From Telopea speciosissima (lineage: Eukaryota > Streptophyta > Magnoliopsida > Proteales > Proteaceae): a stretch of 64,000 nt of DNA. How positions within the stretch are numbered: position 1 is the first letter of the stretch; every line of letters starts with the position of its first letter. The notes under the pieces are model-generated. The model was not told the origin of the DNA. It saw only the letters and a list, made by a program, of their open reading frames with translations, and ran no database searches. Below are positions 36,945 to 47,162 of this stretch, piece after piece. Location of the stretch: NCBI RefSeq assembly GCF_018873765.1, contig NC_057924.1, positions 5,890,001 to 5,954,000 on the forward strand, in the 5' to 3' direction. Both the position numbers and the translations under genes were made by a program.

Positions 36945-39527
36945 GTTCCAACCACGCTTAGTAACCCCTTTTACACCCCATCTCTCTTAAAAAAAAATTA
37001 ATCAAAATGCATAAGAAAATTTTATTTATATACGATTATTTCCCTTTGTTTTCCATTTTACATGTGACAATGCAAATATCACTAATTTTGCCCTAAAGGG
37101 TCTACGCACTCCACCAAACAACTAATAAGTGCCTGTAAACAAACACTGAATAGTAAGTGTTTCTTGGCAGGTGCCATTTTATTTTCTGGGGGGAGGGGGA
37201 GAAAGCTTATTTTGGCTAGGTTATGATTGATTATAAATTTAGGGAAAAGATTCTCCAACCAACAGGGCAGGGTCTTCTCTCTCCGCACATGAAATGACCT
37301 CGCTGCCCTTTTAATCGTACCTCATTAGTGAGTTCCTCTATTCCGCTTGCTTAGAGTACCCTCTCCCTAATTTTGGATATTAACATTTAAATTCGCTCAT
37401 GTGAAAGTACAAACAAAAATATTTCACTTAACATTGTTTTTCAGTTCATGCTTGTTCCATTTGCTGTTTTTTGTATCGCTTATTTTGGAAGTAATGCTTT
37501 TGGTTCGTCTGAAAGAATTGTACCTTTAAGTGCCATTCTCTTGGTTTGTCAAACTAGTAAACCTGCAAACTAAACCCATAAGCACATTTCATGTTGTCAA
37601 ACCATCTTCTACCCATTACTATCCACCTGATTATCCAAAACATATTGCCCAACAACATAAGCTATAATTCGAGCAGATGAAAAGCTTATACATATCTTGA
37701 TTATTCCTAGTCTTGTCTATATTTAGAATCAGAAGGGGGGGAAAAAACTATGACAGCTACAGAACTAGGCGATCTCCCTGGCTACTAAAAGAAGAAACTA
37801 ATGAATAAATATAAGTTCTGGATTCTTTTGAAGAACTAAAGAGAACCTGTTTAACTAGGATCACCAAAGCACTAAGCAGGAAGCCTACTAGAGCTTTACT
37901 GCACAGCTTATCTTGTGCTTTGACTTCAACAAATCTGATGTTGAAGTTGTTAACATCCCATGAAATCCTAGCATGTAAATAGTCAAAAACATTAGCACAT
38001 ATGCACAACAGTAGGCAATAAGTGCCTTTTTGATATAATTACGTGCTTGCGACGAGAATTTCTCATCATAACTCCTGTTATGCTTGAGTAGATCCTTGGA
38101 TGATCAAAGTTGAAGTTTCTATGATTATAAGATAGATACTAAATAATTAAGTTAAGCTTTATCCTTACGTGTTCAGATTCTGACAAACAACGATGTTTGA
38201 CAATTCTTGCATTCCATTGGAGTAGATGGGAAAGGTTTCAACTCAATATGATCATTGGGCTGGTCTGAAAGGTAAAAGTATGCAATACCCATGATGCTGA
38301 TGGATCATCTTCACCTGATTCAATGTAAAATTGAATCAATTCCTGACCATCTGAATTAACAAGAACTGCTACATCTCCTGGTTAAAAGAAGATGCTTGGA
38401 AACATTACCACTCAAGAGAATTTTACTTTCATTGTCTCATTCCATAAAACAATCTATATGCATTCCAAACAGAATTTTTTTTTTAATCAGAGGGAGTATC
38501 ATGTAAAATATGTTAATTATAGCAAAGCACCCCTTTCCACTACCTCTCAACACACAAAGAGTGAGAGAGCAGTTTTAAAAGGTACAATTATTTTGTGATC
38601 CATTGAGCAACCTTATTTCACATGAGAGGAAGTTCTTCTTTATGAGCCATCAGATTGGCAAAGACGGTTTCATGTTAATACAAAGCTAGAGTGTGAGGAT
38701 TTAATTCCTAGGCCTCTCTTTTGACTAAAGACAAGAATCTTGCAGTTAACATTTTGAATTTATAATAGACTAGTTTCTTTGATGCACAAAAGTTGTAAAA
38801 CTACTCTGTCCTTTAATCTAGTTAAGTTCCACAGGAAGTACATCAACTTTCACAGAAACAGTCAATATGCAAGGGGGAACAAATCTACAAAACTGCAAAC
38901 AGATTACAGGAAATTAGCCAGTTTAATCCATCAAATACCTTCGTTGACATTCATAATTCGTGTTTAGGAAACTAAAAATGGTATCTAAATTTTATATTTG
39001 TATAGTCATCATTCCAACAACTTACTGGAAAGGGAAATAACTCCTGAGAGCCAAAGATCTGGTTTAAAAGTAGACAATCAAACAAGACTGACTCTCCATC
39101 TTACAGTTGGATTAAAAAAATATTGAAAATGAAGAATAAGCTGAAAAGGCAGTATTGAATCATGCATAGATTTGACAATTGGATAATTTCTTTTGTACCA
39201 TAATATTGGAACAGATAAAAGTGAGATGGATACTATCCATGGAGCAGATTAACTCCAAAATCAAATGATACAAGTATTACTGCTAAGAATATAAACAAGA
39301 GCAAACGGTAACAGTGAAATGGAATATCTTGTTTAGTCCCAAATTACCTTGCAATTCTCCTTGTAAAGCAGCTCTGTTATTCAATTAAGAAGCTGTCTGT
39401 TCTAAGTATCTTAAACAAGGATATTTGAATGAATCAGAAAATATCCACCAGGAAACAAAAAGGGAGAATAAGATTACAGGATTACAACAAAAAGGGGAAA
39501 GCAATAACCACCTCCAAATCATTGAAA
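36945..39527. other. Intergenic, with one coding-like segment
   Basis: AT-rich sequence downstream of atpC. The only notable stretch is the coding-like segment listed at 38180-38385. Confidence 0.4.
38180..38385 (-). pseudogene. Coding-like segment of unknown origin
   Basis: The minus strand reads, after a TTTTAACCAG acceptor-like site, GDVAVLVNSDGQELIQFYIE and SGEDDPSASW. In another frame nearby it reads PNDHIELKPFPSTPMECKNC. The amino-acid composition looks like real protein with a frame break, but I recognise no family. It could be a gene remnant or a terminal exon of an unseen gene. Confidence 0.3.
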
Positions 39528-40658
39528 TTATGTAAGAGCATCAGCCCCAGCCACAATCTCCAATATCTCGCCCGTGATCTTAGCTTGACGCACCCGATTG
39601 TAGGCCATTGAGAGGCTCTTCTTCAACTCATTCGCATTATCAGAGGCACTGCTCATGGCACTCATTCTAGCTGCAAGCTCACTAGCCAGTGAATCCTGCA
39701 GTGCCCTCAGAATCTGACTGTTCAGATAGAGAGGCAGTAAAGCATCGAGGATCTGAACTGGGTCCTGCTCGAACTGCAAGATGGGTGAGAAGTCAGGTGT
39801 TGCTGTCCTCATGGTGTCCCTCTCCACTGTCAATTTCCCTTCCTTGGTTGTCAATCTAAACAACTCATCTTCTGCAGCATCCACACAATTGCCATTGACA
39901 TCACAAACCTCGCCCTTAGGGGAGAGCGGAAGCAGAGTGTGAATCACAGGTTCAGACTTGACCAATGACACAAACTTGGTGTACAAGAGCTCCACCTTGT
40001 CGACCTCTTCACTGACAAAGAGCGAGAACACATCATCGGCGATGGCCTGAGCTTCTTTCGCAGTGGGGAGGTTCCCTCCTTCAAGAAACTTATCTACCGG
40101 AATATATGGCCGGCGGAGGAAATAGGAATTACCCTTCTTTCCAACGCTGATAATAGTGAATTCGACGCCAAGAGCCTTCAAATCTCTCATCCGGGCCTCG
40201 GCCTTCTTGATGATTGCGTTGTTGAATCCACCGCAGAGACCCCGATCACCCGTAACAACAACCAGGGCAACCTTTTTTACAGTTCGGACATTGGTAAGAG
40301 GAGCGTCGATATCGTCAGTCTGGAGCTGCTCATTGATGTTGTAGAGAACCTCGACTAGGGTCTCGGAAAAGGGTCGGCCATTGACGACGGCTTCTTGGGC
40401 TCTTCGGACCTTAGCTGCCGCCACAAGTTTCATCGCTTCTGTGATTTTCTGGGTGTTCGTCACGGACCCAATACGGTCTCTAAGATCACGGAGGCCACAT
40501 TGAATTGGGTTCGTGGAATGAGGGCGAGAGGGGTTACTGGTCATGGAACCATGAGAAGGGTGACGAAACGGGTTGAGGAGAGAGCGGAAGGAGAGTGTGG
40601 AAGGATCAGATAGAGAAGGTTTAGACGATGCCCACATTGTTAGATTGGAGCAGGACAT
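39528..40658 (-). CDS. atpC: ATP synthase gamma subunit, chloroplastic (AtpC)
   Basis: The gene encodes the gamma subunit, the rotating central stalk of the chloroplast CF1-CFo ATP synthase, which couples proton flow to ATP synthesis at the thylakoid. It is one uninterrupted exon of 376 codons, the usual length. Residues 1 to about 52 are Ser/Thr/Pro-rich, a transit peptide. The mature protein begins near Cys54 in IQCGLRDLRDRIGSV. The family signature VVTGDRGLCGGFNN is at about 134-147. The plant-specific insert EVCDVNGNC carries Cys252 and Cys258, the thioredoxin-regulated disulfide. That marks it as the light-regulated chloroplast form rather than mitochondrial gamma. The C-terminal helix ends MAYNRVRQAKITGEILEIVA. 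No defects are seen. Confidence 0.97.
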   Translation of the reverse strand: MSCSNLTMWASSKPSLSDPSTLSFRSLLNPFRHPSHGSMTSNPSRPHSTNPIQCGLRDLRDRIGSVTNTQKITEAMKLVAAAKVRRAQEAVVNGRPFSETLVEVLYNINEQLQTDDIDAPLTNVRTVKKVALVVVTGDRGLCGGFNNAIIKKAEARMRDLKALGVEFTIISVGKKGNSYFLRRPYIPVDKFLEGGNLPTAKEAQAIADDVFSLFVSEEVDKVELLYTKFVSLVKSEPVIHTLLPLSPKGEVCDVNGNCVDAAEDELFRLTTKEGKLTVERDTMRTATPDFSPILQFEQDPVQILDALLPLYLNSQILRALQDSLASELAARMSAMSSASDNANELKKSLSMAYNRVRQAKITGEILEIVAGADALT

Positions 40659-41018
40659 GGTTTTGCTGAAACAAACTCCTCAGACTCAGAGAGATGGAGT
40701 CAGAGAAGGGAAGAGGAGCTCTCTTCTTCCTTTTGTCTTGTTTCATTGGTGACATGGAGGGACTCCATAGGCTCAGGAGTGGAGAGAAATGAAAGGCGCG
40801 GAGGAGCATGGAAGGTTGGATTTGGATTGGGTTTGGGGATAAGGATTTTGACAGTTTGAGATTGTGGGTGGAAAAGGTTTTTGATTTGGGATTTGGGGAA
40901 TGGGTGTTTTAGTCCATAAAATCATCTTTGTTGTTTGCTGAGATTTCTGAGAGAGATTGGAATTTGGATGGTTGAGGGAAGAGGTCAATTGCCAAAGGCA
41001 TATATTCTCTAAATGCGA

Positions 41019-41030
41019 ATATATATAAAT
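41019..41030 (-). promoter_or_regulatory. Candidate TATA box for atpC
   Basis: The minus strand reads ATTTATATATAT about 360 bp upstream of the ATG, which would imply a 5'-UTR of roughly 330 nt. Inferred from motif and position only. Confidence 0.3.
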
Positions 41031-41185
41031 GGATGTGCACTACAATTTCGCACCCAACCTGATATTTTGTTTTCACTTTCACAATTAACCTGCAGCTGTG
41101 AAAGTCCATAGCACTTGAAGTTCTACTGTTTTAGAAATAGCCAGTGAACAACTTGCTAGTTGCAAGAGAAATTTTCTGTAGCAAC

Positions 41186-41653
41186 TAGGGCTGCAACAGG
41201 GTCAGGTTGGGCCAGGCTTTTTAAAACCCTAGCCCAGCCCTGACACTGACTCAGGGCCTAAATACCCTGATCCTGACGGGCCAAGCCCAGCCCAAACCCG
41301 CCCTGATTGGCCTTGCAATAAGCAAATTAAGATAACAAGTGTTGGAAAGATGTGAAAGAGGAGGTTTGAACCCAAGACCTCTTGGTAACAATTGGCTTTT
41401 AAGCATCACAAACTACCGAGTGCACTAAGCACTTGTTTATATGTATACTAACTTCTATTTTTTAATAAATAAATAATTTTCTTCAGGGCCAAAATTAGGG
41501 TAAAAAATCAAGGTCATGAGCCGAGCTCTCAACCGACTCGGGGCCAGAATTCGGCCCTAATCCGCCTCTTAGGGTCGAAATCTTAGCCCAAGCCCTGTTC
41601 GGCTCAGCGCGAGCTAGGGCGGGTATAGGCACGAGGCCAAACTTGCGACCCTA
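41186..41653. mobile_element. hAT-like non-autonomous element, 468 bp
   Basis: The left end TAGGGCTGCAA and the reverse complement of the right end TAGGGTCGCAA match at 9 of 11. Flanking 8-bp duplications are GTAGCAAC (41178-41185) and ATAGCAAC (41654-41661). Subterminal GGGCC/GGCCC-rich motifs recur on both sides. No transposase. Confidence 0.75.
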
Positions 41654-41860
41654 ATAGCAACCAACAAGAAAGCTATGGAATTTAAAATTGTGAGTGTTGC
41701 ACTGAGATCCTCTTGAGGTGAACCCGCACGCGAAGCCAAGAAACATGACCAAGAGCTAATTGAAGTGAGCTCGGTGGGGGGAGGGGACTCCATGCTTAAG
41801 TCAAATCTCGAGAACGTAATGGAGCGAGTAGAAAACTTGTAGGCTTCTTAAGACAATATG

Positions 41861-44435
41861 TGTCACACCCTATCTCAACAAGGGATAGAATACAATATCG
41901 GGTATGATTGGGGTGACACGCGTCATCCCACCTCACCGGGGATCTCGATGCGAGGCAACTCTATATAAACCAATATTAAAATACAATAATATCAGTACGA
42001 AAGACAAAGGAATATTACATTCCAAGACAGTCGAGTTTGCAAGCGTAAATGAAATGATTATAAGATGTTCATTGGCTAATGATAATAAGTAACATAGTTA
42101 CAAAATTCCTATGACCATCAAGTAGCTACCAAAAAGGTAAAACATAAAAGTTTATACAAAGCAAAATGCTCTAAAATAATAATAAAGCGGAACGATCCCA
42201 AGTAATAGCATACAACCGGTAGGGCACAATCATCATGGGCAACCATCGCCATGATCCTCGATCCGGCCTCTGGCTCCACAAGAATCATCGCATCCAAATC
42301 TAAAAAGAATGTGTACACGGGGTTAGCTCCACCGAGCTAGTGAGAGAGAAAAGAGGATGCACAATCACACAATCACAAATAGTCCATGGTGCATGCTATT
42401 ATTAATTCATTTACCACCTAACACACAATGCTAAGTCAATGGGTATATGCATCGCAATAACTCGGGAAGACATTGTGGATCCTTCCATTCTCACCACAAT
42501 GCAACCTCAATTATTACTATGGAGCCGCGCCGGTCGTAGTCATCACCACCCGCAGGCGACCCGATAACCATTACTACCCACCGCCTGGCCTCTCTAACTC
42601 TCCACGCGCAAGAGTGCCTGGCTACCCAACACCTAAACCCCTCGTTGGTAAGGGTCGTAGCATAGGAACTCGAGCCTAACCACGATATACTACATGAACC
42701 TATCGTGTTGAGAGGTACATCCGGGTGTGTCAACGCCCCATTCCATCTAACACCCGGTACCAAGACAACACGGCGCATACATGCAAGAATGAGATGCAAT
42801 ATACAATTCCACGTTCACGGGGTTCCGTGCCATACTTCCCAGCACCGTAACCCAACACAAATCCATATCATCCAAATCATCATCATCGAATAAGAATAAA
42901 TGCAAATATGCAATCATGCTTGAATGATAATGTCACAATATAATTCATAAATGCATGAATAAGCAATAGTAAACAAGCTCAAACAGTCACCCAAACCCAC
43001 TCACCAATTACTTCAAATGGAATTTGTATAAGCGCAACGATTCGCTCAAAATCACTCCATTGCACATATGTTGGCTCCTATGGAAGTGAATAAGAGTGTG
43101 AGAGAGTGTAGGGGAGGCCTCATAGAGAAACCCCACGTTTACATAAGTTATAAGCCTTAAAATCGCATCGGAGGCAACGTCGGATTCAGCAGCTTGCCTC
43201 CGACCTTGCCTCCGACCTTCTCTGCGAGCTTAGGCCACATCGGAGGCAAACATCGGACTCCACGCAGTCTTGCCTCCGACCTTGCCTCCGACCTTCCCTG
43301 CAGCTCGTGGACACATCGGAGGCAAACATCGGACCACTGCAGCCTTGCCTCCGTTGCAACCCAAGTGTGATTTCAAGGTCTTTAAAAGCCCGGGGTTGTC
43401 CCATTTGGTTCTCTAAGCCTCAAGGGACAAGGGAGGGGTGTCTTGGAGTCTATTTGGGTCTTAGAAACACCCAACATCCAAAGATTTAAGGGGGTTTAAA
43501 GGATCAAAAGCTCAAAAATCCAGATTTGGGGTTTTCTTTGGTGGTTAAAGCTTTAGAATCAAATAGATTCAAAGAAGAGGTCAAATAGAGGTCTTTATAG
43601 GATTGTAATGAAAATGGGATAGCATCCTACAAGGGGAAACTACACATGGTTCGAGCTAACCCTTTGGGTTTCAAAAGGAAAACCCCATCTTGGGGCTGCT
43701 ACCTAACGAACCACCCAAGCTCAAACGAGCAAGGGGAAAGAGAGAAAAAGGGGGAAAGGGGCACTTGGCTTACCAGTCCGAGATACACAAGATGTGCCCT
43801 CTTTAAAACTCCAAACCCAGCTAGTCTTTCCTTCTTCTTCTTCCCTTCCTTCTCCTCCTTCTCCTCCTTGCCGCCTCCTCTCTTCATAACTCCCTTCTCA
43901 AGCACGGTTAGGTTAGGTTAGGTAGAAATGAGCCAAGACTAATGAATAGTCCTACCCACCTCTCTCTAATAGAAAACCACTATTAATGGCCTGTTTGGAT
44001 AAGGCCTCATAGTGTACCCTAGGGTCTATTTGGGTAGGGTCAAACATGGCGGGCGCCAATAGTACCTTAGCCACAGGTCTCACCCACAAGGGTCCTTATT
44101 AGCGGCATTGGATGCGTGGTCGGAGGCAGCAACAACCTTGCCTCCGATGCGAGTAGGAAGGTGGTTCCCACCATAAGAGGTCGGGGCCTTTGGACCACAC
44201 TTCGAGGGCTTTGAGAGGGAGTAAGCACACAATAAAATTTGGTCAACTACTTACCCCCGACACGTCAAGGGGCAACCTCCATGGTCCCGACTAGTTTCCA
44301 CAGCAACCTCGTACTATGGTCAATATAGTGGTTTGACCACCGGTGAGAACAACTCACCAAGCATCGTGGTAGTGATAACTACACGTCACGGGGAAGAATT
44401 AATAATTAATTATACTCCCGGATGCGGGTATAACA
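41861..44435. mobile_element. Large solo LTR (2.6 kb) with 5-bp target duplication
   Basis: It begins TGTCACACCC and ends GGGTATAACA, flanked by ATATG on both sides (41856-41860 and 44436-44440). No internal coding domain, primer site or second LTR is visible, so it is most simply a solo LTR of a long-LTR family, possibly Ty3/Gypsy. Orientation is uncertain. Inside are direct repeats at 43166-43360. Confidence 0.7.
43166..43362. repeat. 72-76-bp direct repeats with CATCGGAGGCAA and CTTGCCTCCGACC
   Basis: Repeat starts at 43166, 43238 and 43314. Each unit has GGAGGCAA followed by its own inverse TTGCCTCC, so each can fold into a hairpin. Another GGAGGCA...TTGCCTCC pair is at about 44124-44150. 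Confidence 0.75.
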
Positions 44436-44440
44436 ATATG

Positions 44441-44999
44441 CTTTTCCATGTGTACTTTGATCATTGTAGTTATATTTATAGGACGAGGAAGGAATGTCTT
44501 GAGTTCACGTAAGCTTCAAGTCCATGTGGTGCTGAGCTCATGTGAAACACGTACTTTAGAGTTTAGGCAAGAGATCTGAGCGTGAATCATTGAACTGATT
44601 TGCAGCTGGCATCGTGGAGAGTCTCAAGTTGGCTGGCCACATGGAAAGTTTCAGTTATGAGCATAGTTAGTAAGTTCGTGAATTAATTGCCGTATTAATA
44701 CGCGTATCCAACCATAGGAATCAATGTCGCCTGTTATCGTATTATATTAATTAGTCGGATTTATAGGGGACTTTGAGGACATGTCATACTATACACGTTT
44801 AATCGTGTATTAATACGGATTTATGAGTTTTAGTTAAAAAATAAAATAAAAAAAACCTAAAATCCCAAAAGGTCGTGAGAAAACCCCCAAACCTGAAATG
44901 TTTCTTCTTCGATCGTCCAAGCAAATCTTTGTCGAGCATGAGAAAACCCCCAAAACATTGCTATTAGCATTTTGAGTCAATCTTGTAGTTCATCATCAT
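44441..44999. other. Intergenic, no gene; weak inverted motif
   Basis: CCGTATTAATACGCG (about 44691) and GTGTATTAATACGGA (about 44807) suggest a small old element. Nothing else seen. Confidence 0.3.
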
Positions 45000-45009
45000 G
45001 TGAGAGAAA

Positions 45010-45350
45010 TTTGAGTGTTTTTAAGCATTGCAGACCAAAAAAAGAAGCAAACTCTCTCCTGACATGTTGGAAGATTTGATTTATATAAGGGTGAATTCCC
45101 TTGTGAAAATCAAATCAAAAGACATTGAGAAGTTCAATAGGGATTCAATTAATTGAAATAAACTTCTTGTGATTCCATCAGATATAGATAATTATGAAGT
45201 TGGAGTTGAAGATAAGGAGGGTGCAAGAATGGAAGATGATCTGACATTGCCTGATAGAGAACTTAGGATTGAATCTGCATTTGACTCTGATGATATTAAC
45301 AATCTAGTCTATAGTGGCACTCTAAGTCAGCTGCTCAATATCTCTAGTAC
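45010..45350 (+). pseudogene. hAT transposase C-terminal remnant (probable)
   Basis: The plus-strand reading in pieces gives LSPDMLEDLIYIRVNS, resembling the LxxxxLxDLVYVxYN segment near the end of plant hAT transposases. An acidic tail follows (DIDNYEVGVEDKEGARMEDD). It contains stop codons upstream and is cut on the right by the solo LTR at 45355. Confidence 0.45.
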
Positions 45351-45354
45351 TCCT

Positions 45355-45789
45355 TGTTATTGGTGAAGCCTAATTTTTGGTCTAAAATATGCGGTTGAGA
45401 TCTTCGAAGGGCCATTTCGGCCTCGAAACGATCTCGAATTGCCAAAAAATGGCGAACATCCCTGCGAAAGGCTGGGAGTTGTGTTGGGCTCGTCGAGATC
45501 TTCGAAACAGTATATTATGGGATATACGTTATGTTTTGGTCCGACCCTGTCTGGTTTGGCAATTTCTGGGTCTAGGGGTATTCTTGTATTTCATCGGGTT
45601 AGGGCTTCTCTATATAATGTTCTTATCTTTGAGAGGACTGTAAAAGAGGTTTTGTAACATTTCCAGAGAATAGTGAAATTCGTTCTATTGCTCGGTCGAA
45701 TCAAGTAAATTTCTGGTGTTGTGTGTTGATTGTTCTCTATTTTTGTTTTTCTTCTGCAAATCGCCATTCTGGGCGTTGTTTTCTTAACA
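45355..45789 (+). mobile_element. Solo LTR, Copia-type family, copy 1
   Basis: It begins TGTTATTGGTGAAGC and ends TTTTCTTAACA, with perfect CTCCT duplications at 45350-45354 and 45790-45794. A TATA box TATATAAT lies at 45611-45618. A second copy is at 50427. Confidence 0.85.
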
Positions 45790-45794
45790 CTCCT

Positions 45795-46400
45795 TTTATA
45801 TATAGTTCAGAGACACAAGCACCATCAGATATAAACAATTGATGTTTTTTTCTGTTTTATGGCATGGACTATATTTTGTGGATTTTATGGCTTATGTGAC
45901 CAAATATATATATATATAGATAGATATTGTTATAGATAATGTTTTGTGGATTTTCTTGTTTGATGAGATAATTTCAATGATGATATTTAGATTTGTTAAA
46001 TGGTTGTCTAATTAGTATTCTTATTATTATTTTGACTGATATATGCTATTATTTGCTATGATAGAATGTGGTTGATGGATTACCTATCAACATTTGTTTT
46101 AATAGACATGGTTAAACTTAATTAGTTAATTAATATTAGATGTAGAGATCTAAAAAGATGAGAAATGATTTCAAATTGGAAAGCCATATTAGTTTTAAGT
46201 GTTCATGAAGGCATGAGCGATTAGAATTTAGTTGCAAAAAAATCAATTTACTCCTTGATTTTTATTAGGATAAACCCGTACTTTTGTTCCCAGGCTTTTA
46301 CAAAGCAACCGTATTAAAACAAGTATTAAACATGTACCGAATTATTATCATATGTGTTTCATTGCGCCGGATTTTTTAAAATGTATTTGAGAGAGCATAA
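45795..46400. other. Intergenic, no gene seen
   Basis: AT-rich, with an (AT)n run at about 45905-45918. Confidence 0.4.
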
Positions 46401-46409
46401 AAACATGAA

Positions 46410-46595
46410 AAAATTATTCTCCCGAACCATAATGAGAGTACAGAAAATCAGCCTTCCAAAATATCATGGGAGTACAAAAAATTTATCTCCCAAACCATCA
46501 TTGGAGTACAAAAACTAACTTCCCAAAATACCATGGGAGTCCTTACCCAAAAAAATACCATGGGAATGCATAAAATTAATCTCCCAACCAAGGAC
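46410..46595. repeat. Degenerate minisatellite, unit about 35-38 bp
   Basis: Four to five diverged units of the form CTCCCAAACCATCATGGGAGTAC, each holding an internal ATGGGAGTAC. Confidence 0.6.
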
Positions 46596-46984
46596 AAAAA
46601 ACTTGGGTTTCGACCTGGCTAAAACCGAGTTTTTTCCCAAGGATTTTTTCCCATTGATGGGGAAACCAAGGTTTCGATCCCAAAACAAGGTTTTTTAGGT
46701 TTGATTTTTACAGGTTGCCTATTTTCCACATTTTAAACACAATCCATGAATTACTTTCATCAAAAAATCACTGAAAATGGTACTTGTGGTTATTGATCCA
46801 AGTTTACTAACATATGCGTTGATACGATACAGACACAAAGTATCAATATGCCAATCTGTTTTTTCACACGCTACAAAGTATCAATATGCTTTAAAATTCT
46901 AGAATTCTCACCTTAGTACTCAAATCCTTACTCAAAACTTTCCATAAAAAAACTTCCGATGCCGGCCGATACACTGATCTTTAT

Positions 46985-47153
46985 GGATCCGGCTCCTCTC
47001 TCGGGAGCTCAACGCCCAAGGCACGCCCAAGGGGATCTAAGGGTTGGGCTGTGCCACAGACATCTCGGTGCATGCCTAGGGATGTGTGCGGCACTGCCAA
47101 ACGACTGGATGCCCCCCTGGGCGTGCTGGGCTCCTTGGAGAGGAGCTCAATCC
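46985..47153. mobile_element. Mutator-like MITE, 169 bp, GGATCCGGCTCCTC family, copy 2
   Basis: A perfect 9-bp duplication GATCTTTAT flanks it at 46976-46984 and 47154-47162. The terminal inverted repeats GGATCCGGCTCCTCTC and GGATTGAGCTCCTCTC agree at 13 of 16. Same family as 31924-32095. Confidence 0.85.
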
Positions 47154-47162
47154 GATCTTTAT

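Noticed and set aside
36613..36951. 112-codon minus-strand frame with repeated MGVRRSLRT blocks
   Set aside because: It is the translation of the 72-bp tandem repeat inside an inverted-repeat element, and the opposite strand gives an equally repetitive frame.
36605..36960. CRISPR-like spaced repeats
   Set aside because: The repeats are contiguous 72-bp tandem units in a plant transposon, with no spacers of constant size.
39528..40658. Mitochondrial ATP synthase gamma as an alternative identity
   Set aside because: The EVCDVNGNC redox insert and the transit peptide type are chloroplast-specific.
42491..43921. Several 60-100-codon frames on both strands
   Set aside because: All lie in the solo LTR and show low-complexity or repeat-derived composition.
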